Below, piece by piece: positions 26,846-35,894 of a stretch of DNA of 64,000 nucleotides; the first letter of the stretch is position 1, and every line of letters starts with the position of its first letter. The stretch is taken from the NCBI RefSeq assembly GCF_000374425.1, contig NZ_KB894353.1, positions 124,001 to 188,000 on the forward strand, in the 5' to 3' direction. Both the position numbers and the translations under genes were made by a program. The notes beneath the pieces are model-generated. The model saw only the letters and a program-made list of their open reading frames with translations. It searched no databases and was not told the origin of the DNA. This DNA comes from Acinetobacter tjernbergiae DSM 14971 = CIP 107465 (GTDB taxonomy: Bacteria > Pseudomonadota > Gammaproteobacteria > Pseudomonadales > Moraxellaceae).

Positions 26846-26898
26846 ATTTAGCTTCTTTACTCACTATTTCTAACAGATATTTTAACTATCACCACTCA

Positions 26899-28236
26899 TT
26901 AAAATAAAATCATCGAAGCAATAAATAAGTACACAATCACCCCTGTTGCATCACAAATGGACGTCACTAAGGGGGCTGATGCACTTGCAGGATCAAGCCC
27001 TACTTTATTTAAAATAAAAGGCAGGCTCATCCCAATCAGACAGCCCATCAGCACAATGCCCATCATACTCAGCGCCAAGACCAGTGCCACCATTTCATCA
27101 CCACGGAAATAACCAAGTATTGATACAGCAATTGCCATTGTTCCACCTAAACACAATGCAACGAGGCTCTCACGTCCAAGTAAATGGAACCAATCTTTAA
27201 ATTGTACATCGCCTGTGGCTAAAGCACGAACCATTAGCGTGGAAGACTGAGAACCTGCATTACCACCACTCCCAACCAAAAGTGGGAGAAAAAAGACCAA
27301 AACAAGGTGCTGAGCAATCACATCTTCGTAGTGAGCAATCCCAATCCCTGACAGTAAACTACCAAAGACCAAAAACACTAACCAAAAAACACGCTTTTGA
27401 TAAAGTTGCAGAATTGGCGCAGATTTAATACTGAGTTTAGATGAAGCATTAACAGCACCAACTTTTAAGAAATCTTCTGTTGCTTCTTCACTGGCAACAT
27501 CCATTGCATCATCATAAGTTACGATTCCAACCATCATGTCTTGATGATCAATAATTGGCAGTGCTAATAAATCATAACGGGCAATAATTTTAGCGACTTC
27601 ATCCTGATCGGTATCCACATAAGCTGTTAACAAATTCGTTTCCATTAACTCATTAATATTTTGTTCTTCGGGTGCAAGGATTAATTGCTTTAAAGATAAA
27701 ACACCAAGAATTTTTCGGGCTTGATCCAAAACATAGGCAAAGTAGATGGTTTCGGTATCATGTGCTTCAAAACGCAACATCTTAATAGCATCTTTCACCA
27801 TCATATTGGGTTTCAATGTGACATATTCAGAGCTCATAATTGCGCCAGCTGTCCCTTCAATATAAGATGAAAGTTGACGAATATCTTCTCTTTCAGCTTG
27901 CGCTAAAGCAGGCAATAATGCATTTTGCTGTGCTTCATCTAAACGTTTGAATACATCAGCACGTTTATCCGATGGCATTTCGCCAATAATTTCTGCAAAA
28001 ATATTTCTGGGTATTGCCTCAGCGAATTTGACTTGTTGAGTAGGTGGCAGATAAGAAAAAATGTAGGCACGCTCAGGCAAGTGTATTAACAACAATTGGC
28101 TATGCTCTATAGATAATTGAGTTAATACATCTGCGATGTCTGCGGCACGGAAAGTTTTTAATGATGCAAGTGCAAGTTCGATATGATTATTTTTTAGCGC
28201 ATCATTTAATAAGTATAAGAAGTTATTATAGCCCAT
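26899..28236 (-). CDS. mgtE: Magnesium transporter MgtE
   Basis: 445 residues from ATG 28236 (MGYNNFLYLL), chosen because GAAGAGG is six bases upstream; a TTG at 28266 would add ten residues. Order of domains: helical MgtE N domain (about 20-125), two CBS domains (about 130-250, with VKDAIKMLRFEAHDTETIYF), a connecting helix, and a five-helix membrane domain containing GSGGNAGSQSSTLMVRALATGD and SASAPLVTSICDATGVIVY, the typical ion-pore segments. It is a magnesium-gated Mg2+ channel of the inner membrane. Confidence 0.95.
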   Translation of the reverse strand: MGYNNFLYLLNDALKNNHIELALASLKTFRAADIADVLTQLSIEHSQLLLIHLPERAYIFSYLPPTQQVKFAEAIPRNIFAEIIGEMPSDKRADVFKRLDEAQQNALLPALAQAEREDIRQLSSYIEGTAGAIMSSEYVTLKPNMMVKDAIKMLRFEAHDTETIYFAYVLDQARKILGVLSLKQLILAPEEQNINELMETNLLTAYVDTDQDEVAKIIARYDLLALPIIDHQDMMVGIVTYDDAMDVASEEATEDFLKVGAVNASSKLSIKSAPILQLYQKRVFWLVFLVFGSLLSGIGIAHYEDVIAQHLVLVFFLPLLVGSGGNAGSQSSTLMVRALATGDVQFKDWFHLLGRESLVALCLGGTMAIAVSILGYFRGDEMVALVLALSMMGIVLMGCLIGMSLPFILNKVGLDPASASAPLVTSICDATGVIVYLFIASMILF

Positions 28237-28548
28237 GTTTGCCTCTTCACGACCAATCACCTGCAATGAAGAGCCAATACGGCCGATTATATGACGCTCG
28301 AATAATGCTCTTCATTCAGATTTTGATGAATATAAAAATGTGTAATTCTTAATAAATCACAACTGTGTATGTCCATTGAACGAACAAAACCTCATTTAAC
28401 CGCTTATACGGCATGGCAATACTACAAACCTTTTTTTCTATTCACAACTTAGGCAACAAAAATGAACAATTAAGCGAATCAACTGTTTAAGTGACTCGAT
28501 CAATTGCTCATCAGTTTTGTGACCTACAGATCAGCATATTCTGTATTT
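28237..28548. other. Intergenic region, nothing clear
   Basis: Between the start of mgtE and the end of the orphan RND gene. A 27-codon ATG frame on the plus strand at 28369 exists but has no ribosome site; I see no gene or element here. Confidence 0.5.
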
Positions 28549-31500
28549 TTAACACTGCTTTGATTTTATTTTGAAAATATTAGACACCAATACATACATA
28601 AAAGGAATAAAAATCAGCACCAATACGGTTCCAAAAATAACGCCGCCCAATACACTCGTACCAATTTCTTGACGACTCACCGCCCCTGCACCTGATGCAA
28701 AAACGAGTGGTAAAATACCTGCACCAAAAGCAAAAGAGGTCATTAAAATTGGACGCAAACGCAAACCTGCTCCTTGTAAAGCAGCTTGAACTGCATTGTG
28801 CCCCTGTGCTTGAGCAATTGCTGCAAATTCAACAATTAAAATCGCATTTTTACACGACAAACCAATCGTTGTGAGCAAGGCAATTTGGAAATAAATATCA
28901 TTTGGAAAACCAGTCAAGTAAGCAAACAAGATATTGCCACCGATGCCCAATGGGATTGCAGCCATAACTGCAGTTGGAATACTCCAGCTTTCATATAAAG
29001 CAGCAAGACACAGGAAAATGAATCCTGCGGACACCAGATATAGCCAGATTGCCATTTGACCTGACTGCTGTTCTTGAAAAGATAAACCACTCCATGCTAA
29101 ATCTAGATCATCAGACTGATTCACCATCTTTTTCAGATCGTTCATGGCAACACCCGAACTAAATCCATCTTTGATATCTGCTTGCATTTGAACTGCTGCA
29201 TAGCCCATATAACGCGTGACCACATCAGGTTCACCATGCCATGCCGTTTGAGCAAACTGATTAAAAGGCACCATTTGATTTTGGTTATTGCGTACAAACC
29301 AATACTGTAAATCTTCAGGCTTGGAACGAAACTGTGCATCACCTTGCATCATGACTCGCTTAATTCGTCCACGATCAATAAAGTCATTAATATACGTTCC
29401 ACCCCATGCAGCAGATAATGTACTGTTCATTGCCGCTTGAGTGAGCCCCATTGCCATTGCTTGTTTTTGATCAATATGAACTTTCAGCTCCGTTTTATCA
29501 GAAGTGGTTTGTTTATCAATATTTTCAAAACTGTTTTGGTTCGCCGACTGCTGTTGTAACGCCTTAAATTTTTGATCTAAGAAAGTCCGACCTTGACCAT
29601 TAATATCTCGAATCCAAAAGTCGATACCACTGGTTTGTCCCAAGCCACTGACTGAAGCAGGCATCATCACATTTACTTGTACATTGGGATTATTTTTAAA
29701 AAATTTCATTGCACGTTGGCGAATCGCTTGTGCCGCATTTTTCTGTCCTTTACGTTCATCCCAATGTTTTAAAGCAATAAAAGCCGATCCTAAATTTTGC
29801 CCTGTGCCTGAATTGTTACGCCCATAACGAACTAAAATAACCTCAACATTTTTAGCTTCATGATCAGCAAAATATTGGCGAATTCGCTCTCCCATTTCTT
29901 GTGTTCTCGGTAACGGCGTTCCTTCCGCAGTTTTGAACTGCACACTCAAAATTCCTTGGTCTTCACTTGGCAAGAAGCTCGTTGGTAGGGCTTTATACAC
30001 CAAACCAAATATCGCAATTAACCCCACAAATAACACTAAAACGATTGCTTTATGTTGGATGCTGTATTGGGCAGATTGCAAATAGCGTTGTTTTAATTGA
30101 TCTAATTTTTGGTTAAACCACTGTGCCCATTTGGCAGGCTGAGGATTGGATTTTAAAATAAGCGCGCATAAGGCGGGTGTTAAAATTAAAGCAACCAGTA
30201 ATGAAAGAATCATCGCAGCAACTAATGTAATTGAGAACTGTCGATAAATCACCCCCATAGAGCCGCCAAAAAATGCCATAGGAATAAATACAGCCGTCAG
30301 CACCAAGGTAATCCCGATCAACGCACCCGTCATTTCCTGCATGGAAGCAATCGCAGCCTGCTTCGCTGAAAGGTGTTGCTCATGCATCAAGCGTTCAACA
30401 TTTTCAACCACAACAATTGCATCATCGACTAATAGACCTATCGCCAACACCATCGCAAATAAAGTTAGGGTATTGACACTGAACCCAAGTACATACAGCA
30501 CCGTGAATGTACCTAAAATTACAATCGGAACAGTCAAAGTCGGAATAAGCGTGGCACGCCAATTCTGTAAAAATAGGAACATGACCACCACAACCAATAC
30601 CACGGCTTCAAATAGCGTACTCACCACCTGTTTAATCGACTCTTGCACAAACGGCGTGTTGTCTCGTGGATAAACGACTTTATAGCCTTGCGGCATTTTT
30701 GCTGAAAGCTGATCAAGTTCAGCTTTGATGGCTGCGGAAGTGGCTAAAGCATTGGCACCTGATGCCAGTGAAATACCCATCCCCGCAGATGGATAGCCAT
30801 TAATGGTATTGAATGATTGATAGTTCTCTGCACCCAATTCAACTCGAGCAATATCTTTTAAATAAACAAAGCTTCCATCCACATTGGCTTTAATAATAAT
30901 ATTTTCAAATTGTTCAACTGTTTGCAAACGTGAACCTGAACTGACTTTTGCATTTAAATATTGATCTGATACCGCAGGCAAAGCCCCGATCGAACCTGCT
31001 GCAACTTGCGTATTTTGGGCTTCAATTGCTGCACGAATATCACTTGGAATCAACAGATATTGCTTTAACTTGAGTGGGTTCAACCAAATTCGCATGGCAT
31101 ATTGCGAACCAAAAACGTCAATTTCACCAACACCTTCAATTCGAGCAATATTTTGTTCGATATGGTCTGCTAAATAGTCTGAAATCTGGATATTGCTGCT
31201 ACGACCTGTGGTGTCATATAAGCCAATCACCATATGTGTATCGCCAAGTGATTTATAAACATTTACCCCTTGTCGTTGTACTTCTTCAGGTAAACGATTC
31301 AACACACCATTAATACTATTTTGTACCTGTACCTGTGCTGTATCAGGATTAGTACCGATATCAAAACTGAGGTTAATGCGGCTACGACCAGATGAATCGC
31401 TGGTTGAACTAAAATACAGTAAATGATCAATGCCTTTAATTTGTTGTTCTAAAACTTGAGTCACACTTTGCTCAACAGTTTCAGCTGAAGCCCCCGTATA

Positions 31501-31647
31501 TGTGGTAGAGACTGTAATACGAGGTGGTGCAATATCGGGATAGCGCTCTACAGGGAGATTTAAAATAGAGAAAATACCAAAAGCCATCACCATAATCGCA
31601 AGTACGGTTGCAAAGATCGGACGCTCAATAAAAAACTTAGATAACAT
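28549..31647 (-). CDS. RND efflux permease, HAE1 family, without adjacent adaptor
   Basis: 1032 residues, complete: N-terminal FFIERPIFATVLAIMVM, proton-relay segment AMVLAIGLLVDDAIVVVENVE, and GLSCKNAILIVEFAAIA in the second half. It belongs to the AcrB/MexB-like drug pumps but is clearly different from AdeG in this window. Neither a membrane-fusion protein nor an outer-membrane channel is encoded next to it: mgtE lies downstream and a divergent gene upstream. It would have to borrow partners from another system. Substrates unknown. Confidence 0.9.
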   Translation of the reverse strand: MLSKFFIERPIFATVLAIMVMAFGIFSILNLPVERYPDIAPPRITVSTTYTGASAETVEQSVTQVLEQQIKGIDHLLYFSSTSDSSGRSRINLSFDIGTNPDTAQVQVQNSINGVLNRLPEEVQRQGVNVYKSLGDTHMVIGLYDTTGRSSNIQISDYLADHIEQNIARIEGVGEIDVFGSQYAMRIWLNPLKLKQYLLIPSDIRAAIEAQNTQVAAGSIGALPAVSDQYLNAKVSSGSRLQTVEQFENIIIKANVDGSFVYLKDIARVELGAENYQSFNTINGYPSAGMGISLASGANALATSAAIKAELDQLSAKMPQGYKVVYPRDNTPFVQESIKQVVSTLFEAVVLVVVVMFLFLQNWRATLIPTLTVPIVILGTFTVLYVLGFSVNTLTLFAMVLAIGLLVDDAIVVVENVERLMHEQHLSAKQAAIASMQEMTGALIGITLVLTAVFIPMAFFGGSMGVIYRQFSITLVAAMILSLLVALILTPALCALILKSNPQPAKWAQWFNQKLDQLKQRYLQSAQYSIQHKAIVLVLFVGLIAIFGLVYKALPTSFLPSEDQGILSVQFKTAEGTPLPRTQEMGERIRQYFADHEAKNVEVILVRYGRNNSGTGQNLGSAFIALKHWDERKGQKNAAQAIRQRAMKFFKNNPNVQVNVMMPASVSGLGQTSGIDFWIRDINGQGRTFLDQKFKALQQQSANQNSFENIDKQTTSDKTELKVHIDQKQAMAMGLTQAAMNSTLSAAWGGTYINDFIDRGRIKRVMMQGDAQFRSKPEDLQYWFVRNNQNQMVPFNQFAQTAWHGEPDVVTRYMGYAAVQMQADIKDGFSSGVAMNDLKKMVNQSDDLDLAWSGLSFQEQQSGQMAIWLYLVSAGFIFLCLAALYESWSIPTAVMAAIPLGIGGNILFAYLTGFPNDIYFQIALLTTIGLSCKNAILIVEFAAIAQAQGHNAVQAALQGAGLRLRPILMTSFAFGAGILPLVFASGAGAVSRQEIGTSVLGGVIFGTVLVLIFIPFMYVLVSNIFKIKSKQC

Positions 31648-31975
31648 GGCTGTTCATTCCATTTTTGAAACAGTCTATTTTTCAAAAAGATAGGGAGAGA
31701 GTACTATTTTCAAACAATGATCATTACTGAGCTTTCAAGCAAACACCATTGTTATTAACATATCATTGCAAAAAGCGACAATTACGGAGAAATCATGAAT
31801 ATTCTTAAATATGCTAAAGACCAGTAAAAATGATAAATATCTTCAAAAACTAAAGTTCAGCTAAATAATTTAATTTACTATGCAATCAAATAGTTCTCAA
31901 TTTCAGATTGACACTCTACTTACTTAAACCGATAGTAGCACGCTCTCTATTCTCCCCCCATTTTATCAGGCATCT
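31648..31975. other. Divergent promoter region
   Basis: 328 bases between the RND permease gene and the sulfatase-fold transferase gene; no coding sequence or fusion-protein remnant was seen. It carries the promoter at 31908-31936. Confidence 0.6.
31908..31936 (+). promoter_or_regulatory. Sigma-70-like promoter of the 31976 gene
   Basis: TTGACA at 31908-31913, a 17-base spacer and GATAGT at 31931-31936, 39 bases before the start codon. Confidence 0.6.
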
Positions 31976-33589
31976 ATGAAGGCCAACTTAACACGGTTTA
32001 ATACTCTGCTACTTATTTTACTGCCAGCGTTGATCACGGGTGGTTTGTTGATCTTTGCAGGAAATTTATCCGATGGTTTAAGACTTGGCTTTCTCTCTTT
32101 ACCAGGTGTTGCTTTTATTTACCTCGCGATTTCGCAGCAAATCATTTATTGGTACATACTTTCAGTCATCTGGTGGTTTATTGCGTGGTTAGATGCACTG
32201 CTTCGTTCTAGTACTTGGTTTTTATTTAATAGTGATAATGAAGCCTATTTTATTATCGAAGCGATCGCCAATACCAATCAACAAGAAACATGGGAGTTCT
32301 TACAACTTCATCTAAACACCATTGCGATTGTTGTATTGGCTTTAATGACTTTATTAACGGTTTATAGTTTTTTAGCGTTTAAACTGATTAAGGCAAAACA
32401 TTTTAATCAACTTTGGGATAGTCGAATTTACCGTAGTTGCATCATTCTACTGATCTTATTGACCGTGACGAGCTATTTAATGAAGCCTTCACGTAACGTT
32501 CATCCTGTGGTTTTTTGGTCAGATTATCAAACCAAGATTCAAGATTTCCAAAATAGAATCAAACAACATAAAGATGTTCACCATCAATGGGATCTGAGCG
32601 CAAAGCAGAATCTAGTTCTCACAACGTCAGCTCACGTTAAGCAAACACATGTGTTGGTACTTTCAGAAAGTTTAACCAGCTTAAATCTAGGGGTTTGTGG
32701 CTATCCACGAAATACCACACCAGAGTTAGCAAAGAAAATTGATCAACTTCGTATCTTTTGTAATGCATTTTCGCCCTCACCTTCGACCATTAATGCATTA
32801 CGTGTGCTACTCACTGAAAGCCCAGCATCAGAACATGATCAATATTCCCCTGAAAGTATATTGGCATATGCTCGAGCAGCAGGTTATAAGATTTATTGGT
32901 TAAGCAACCAAGATGACAGCTATTTATCCTCCTTATTTGGGTCTTATGCGGATAAAGCCGTCTATAAAAATACACGCTCTGGACGTAGCAGTACCTCTTT
33001 GGATGAAACATTAATTCCTGTCTATCAGCAAGCGTTGGCAGATCCCAATCCGAAAAAACTAATTATTCTTCACTTGATTGGTGCGCATCCGAATTATCAA
33101 GAACGCTATCCAATTGTATTTAATAAATTTAGTAGTGACAGTAATGATGCCGTAGAACGCGATCTCAAGGACAGAAATATTGATCCTTGGATTCGGTCAT
33201 TACGAAACGACTATGACAATGTAATGCTATATCAAGATTCATTGCTCGTAAAATTCTTAGAGACTTTACAGGCGGATCATAAACCTGATTTTAGATCATT
33301 TACCATGGTTTCTGATCATGGTAATGAAGTCGGGCATGAAATTGATTATGCTGGTCATAGCCCAAACACAAAAGCAGGCTATCAAGTCCCTGTCATGATG
33401 TGGTACGACAAAATACCAGTCACGGGTGTGAATAAAGATAAAACCCTAAACACAGCAGAACTCGATAATAATCTTATGCATATTATGGGTCTCAAAGATA
33501 AATCCGCTCCACCACAGAGCTATTGGCTAGATGATAATTATCATTTTACGCCAGAAGCGAATTGGCCCTACTGGAAAAATAAGTCTTAA
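31976..33589 (+). CDS. Sulfatase-fold phosphoethanolamine transferase-like membrane enzyme
   Basis: 537 residues: five N-terminal membrane helices (to about 165), then a periplasmic sulfatase-type domain. Motifs: HVLVLSESLTSLNLGVCGYPRNTTPEL at the nucleophile region, MVSDHGNEVGHE and AGHSPNTKAGYQVPVMMWYD for metal and substrate binding. In EptA-type enzymes the nucleophile Thr follows Glu in 'GET'; here the order is SES-LT, so Ser or a shifted Thr would serve. Such enzymes add phosphoethanolamine to lipid A or LPS core; which target cannot be told. It is shorter in similarity to PmrC than to CptA-like members. Confidence 0.82.
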   Translation: MKANLTRFNTLLLILLPALITGGLLIFAGNLSDGLRLGFLSLPGVAFIYLAISQQIIYWYILSVIWWFIAWLDALLRSSTWFLFNSDNEAYFIIEAIANTNQQETWEFLQLHLNTIAIVVLALMTLLTVYSFLAFKLIKAKHFNQLWDSRIYRSCIILLILLTVTSYLMKPSRNVHPVVFWSDYQTKIQDFQNRIKQHKDVHHQWDLSAKQNLVLTTSAHVKQTHVLVLSESLTSLNLGVCGYPRNTTPELAKKIDQLRIFCNAFSPSPSTINALRVLLTESPASEHDQYSPESILAYARAAGYKIYWLSNQDDSYLSSLFGSYADKAVYKNTRSGRSSTSLDETLIPVYQQALADPNPKKLIILHLIGAHPNYQERYPIVFNKFSSDSNDAVERDLKDRNIDPWIRSLRNDYDNVMLYQDSLLVKFLETLQADHKPDFRSFTMVSDHGNEVGHEIDYAGHSPNTKAGYQVPVMMWYDKIPVTGVNKDKTLNTAELDNNLMHIMGLKDKSAPPQSYWLDDNYHFTPEANWPYWKNKS

Positions 33590-33725
33590 CATTCAATCAG
33601 ACTATTTTTTATTTTAGTTGTTTTATAAACACTGATTTTTTCATAAAACGATCACTGAACTGTCATCCCCTTGATAAATTTCCACGACAAACTAACCACT
33701 TTAATAAAAACATTTGAGCATCATA

Positions 33726-34859
33726 ATGTTAAAAAAAGCAGTTCTTTGTCTTAGCTTCATTAGCCTTGTTGGTTGTAATGATGACAATAATGATCAAAAT
33801 AATAACACTCAATCGAGTTATCAATTACCCAAAATTTTGGTTATCGGACATCGTGGAGCGAGTGCGCTGCGCCCCGAACATACCTTAGAGTCTTATCAAA
33901 AAGCGATTGATGATGGTGCTGATTTCATTGAGCCTGATTTAGTCTCGACCAAAGATGGTTTTTTGGTGGCTCGCCATGAAAATGAAATTAGTGGTACAAC
34001 CAATGTCGCCACGTTAACTCAGTTTGCCGATCGTAAAAAAACCAAAGTCATTGATGGGGTCACTTTAGAAGGTTGGTTTACCGAAGACTTTAGTTTGAAA
34101 GAGTTACAACAACTTAAAGCACGTGAACGGATTCCTCAATATCGACCAGCCAACACAAAATACAATGACTTATATAGCATTCCAACCTTAGAGCAAATTA
34201 TTGAGCTGACTGAAGCACATTATCAAAAAACAGGCAAGATTATTGGCTTATACATTGAAACCAAACATCCAACCTACTTCCAAAAACAGAATTTAGCCAT
34301 GGAAGATCCTTTACTTAAAATATTATCTAAATATCAATACACCCGTGATATTGCCCCAATTTATCTACAGTCTTTTGAAGTTGGAAATTTAAAGTATCTC
34401 AAGGGGCAATTAGATTTATATAAGAGCGTGAAACATGCGCAGTTGATCCAACTGTACGATGAACAAACTGCAAGACCTGCTGATTATGTTGCCCAAAATA
34501 TCAACACAACTTACGCAGACATGGCGACCGCACAAGGTTTAAAAGATGTCGCAAAATATGCAAACGGCGTAGGGCCATGGAAAGTATATATCTTTAAAGA
34601 TAGCACCATGACTCAAACGACCTCATTTATTCCCGATGCGCACCAAATGGGCTTAAAAGTACATCCTTATACTTTCCGTCCTGAAAACAATTATTTAGCT
34701 GATACTTTAAAATGTAGCTCAAAAGCAGATGAACGCTGTCCAACAGGCTCAATTAAAGAAATGCAGCTCTATTTTAAAGCAGGTGTGGATGGTGTATTCA
34801 CAGATGACCCTGCGCTAGGTCGTCAAGCGGTACAAAGTTATCTCAGCACCTCTAAATAA
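33726..34859 (+). CDS. Glycerophosphodiester phosphodiesterase, lipoprotein
   Basis: 377 residues from ATG 33726 (MLKKAVLCLSF); a TTG 12 bases upstream is less likely. The signal ends in the lipobox LVGC, placing the enzyme in the envelope. The catalytic barrel begins VIGHRGASALRPEHTLESYQKAIDDGADFIEPDLVSTKDGFLVARHE, which holds both active-site His and the Glu-Asp metal pair; it ends with KAGVDGVFTDDPA. Full length for the periplasmic GlpQ type. It releases glycerol-3-phosphate from deacylated phospholipids. Confidence 0.92.
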   Translation: MLKKAVLCLSFISLVGCNDDNNDQNNNTQSSYQLPKILVIGHRGASALRPEHTLESYQKAIDDGADFIEPDLVSTKDGFLVARHENEISGTTNVATLTQFADRKKTKVIDGVTLEGWFTEDFSLKELQQLKARERIPQYRPANTKYNDLYSIPTLEQIIELTEAHYQKTGKIIGLYIETKHPTYFQKQNLAMEDPLLKILSKYQYTRDIAPIYLQSFEVGNLKYLKGQLDLYKSVKHAQLIQLYDEQTARPADYVAQNINTTYADMATAQGLKDVAKYANGVGPWKVYIFKDSTMTQTTSFIPDAHQMGLKVHPYTFRPENNYLADTLKCSSKADERCPTGSIKEMQLYFKAGVDGVFTDDPALGRQAVQSYLSTSK

Positions 34860-34870
34860 TCCAAGACTCA

Positions 34871-34901
34871 TAAATAAAGGCAGCTTGACTGCCTTTATTT
34901 A
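34871..34901. terminator. Bidirectional terminator between convergent genes
   Basis: TAAATAAAGGCAG (34871-34883) and CTGCCTTTATTTA (34889-34901) pair perfectly around CTTGA. It overlaps the stop codon of pnuC and follows the glpQ-like gene by 11 bases. Confidence 0.8.
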
Positions 34902-35480
34902 TGTTTGAGACGCCAACTGTTTCTGCTTAACTTGCTCCCATTGCCACCAACCATAAGCTGCCAACAAAACAAAAGCAGCATACAGACCTGCGGTTAAGAA
35001 TAACTCTTTATAAATAAACATACCGACATACACAATATCGACAAAAACCCAAAGTACCCACGTTGCGATATGTTTACGGCTCGTCCAATAGGTTGCCAAT
35101 AAACTAAATGCAGCAAGTTGCGCATCTAAGATCGGTACAGCAGCATCGGTAAAATGTTTAAGTGTTAAACCAAATAATAATCCACCGATTGCTGCCAAAC
35201 CCATTTGCATCAATACCATTTTGGCTGCAATTGGTTCGATCCGAATCTCGTGATCTTGGCGTTTACCTTTAAGCCAATAATAAAAACCATAGAAATTCAT
35301 CAGCATAAATAAGAATTGTAAAATCGTCTCGCCGTATAATTTAAAGGTGAAAAAAAGGTAAGCATATAAAATAAATGCCAAAAAATTAAACCACCAACAC
35401 CACATATTCCGTTTTATCGTGAGTGCAACACCGATCACACTAATAATAACGGCAATAATTTCTAAAGAAGACAAGAGCAA
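34899..35480 (-). CDS. pnuC: Nicotinamide riboside transporter PnuC
   Basis: 193 residues from a TTG at 35480 (LLLSSLEIIAVIISVIGVALT); no ATG exists further up before a stop, and the ribosome site is weak, so the exact start is uncertain. The PnuC pattern is clear: W-W--N motif in MWCWWFNFLAFILYAYLFF, YGETILQFLFMLMNFYGFYYW, and TYWTSRKHIATWVLWVFVDIVYVGMFIYKELFLTAGLYAAF, the conserved substrate-site Trp/Asn/Asp-rich helices. It facilitates nicotinamide riboside uptake for NAD synthesis. Confidence 0.88.
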   Translation of the reverse strand: MLLSSLEIIAVIISVIGVALTIKRNMWCWWFNFLAFILYAYLFFTFKLYGETILQFLFMLMNFYGFYYWLKGKRQDHEIRIEPIAAKMVLMQMGLAAIGGLLFGLTLKHFTDAAVPILDAQLAAFSLLATYWTSRKHIATWVLWVFVDIVYVGMFIYKELFLTAGLYAAFVLLAAYGWWQWEQVKQKQLASQT

Positions 35481-35647
35481 ACTACTTTGAAAATCCGAAT
35501 AACAACATTATGGAAATATTCTTTATTTAAGCAAGCCAAAAATCTTGATCTGATATGCTTCTATTCGCCGTATTTTTAAAGCTAAAGACTATTTTTCACT
35601 CAAGCCTTATGCTATAAAAATGTAAAGCTTATTTTAAAATTTATCAC

Positions 35648-35782
35648 ATGTTGATTCGCAAGGTTTCACCCACTCGTCTTATTCACATTAAGGATTGCAT
35701 TCCCGCCAATCCAATGTGGCGACGTGTCTGCATTTTTATGCACGGTGACTTTGCACATCTCTTTCATCCGATGACAATTTAA
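35648..35782 (+). CDS. Possible small protein of 44 residues
   Basis: ATG at 35648 opens a frame (MLIRKVSPTRLIHIKDC... ending FAHLFHPMTI) ending in TAA, closely followed by a strong terminator. Contains two cysteines and several basic residues; no family recognised and no clear ribosome site. The alternative is that this stretch is a structured RNA ending at the terminator. Confidence 0.35.
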   Translation: MLIRKVSPTRLIHIKDCIPANPMWRRVCIFMHGDFAHLFHPMTI

Positions 35783-35805
35783 CAAGCTCATCATTTGAAA
35801 AGTAC

Positions 35806-35831
35806 AGGTCGCCTCAAGAGCGACCTTTTTT
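35806..35831 (+). terminator. Strong intrinsic terminator upstream of the EamA gene
   Basis: AGGTCGC (35806-35812) with GCGACCT (35820-35826), loop CTCAAGA, then Ts to 35831. It ends 63 bases before the EamA start codon, so it belongs to the small ORF or RNA before it. Confidence 0.85.
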
Positions 35832-35894
35832 ATTGCCTTCATTTTAATTACTCAAATACAGCGTTGCAATCACAACGACAACAGGAGCATCTCC

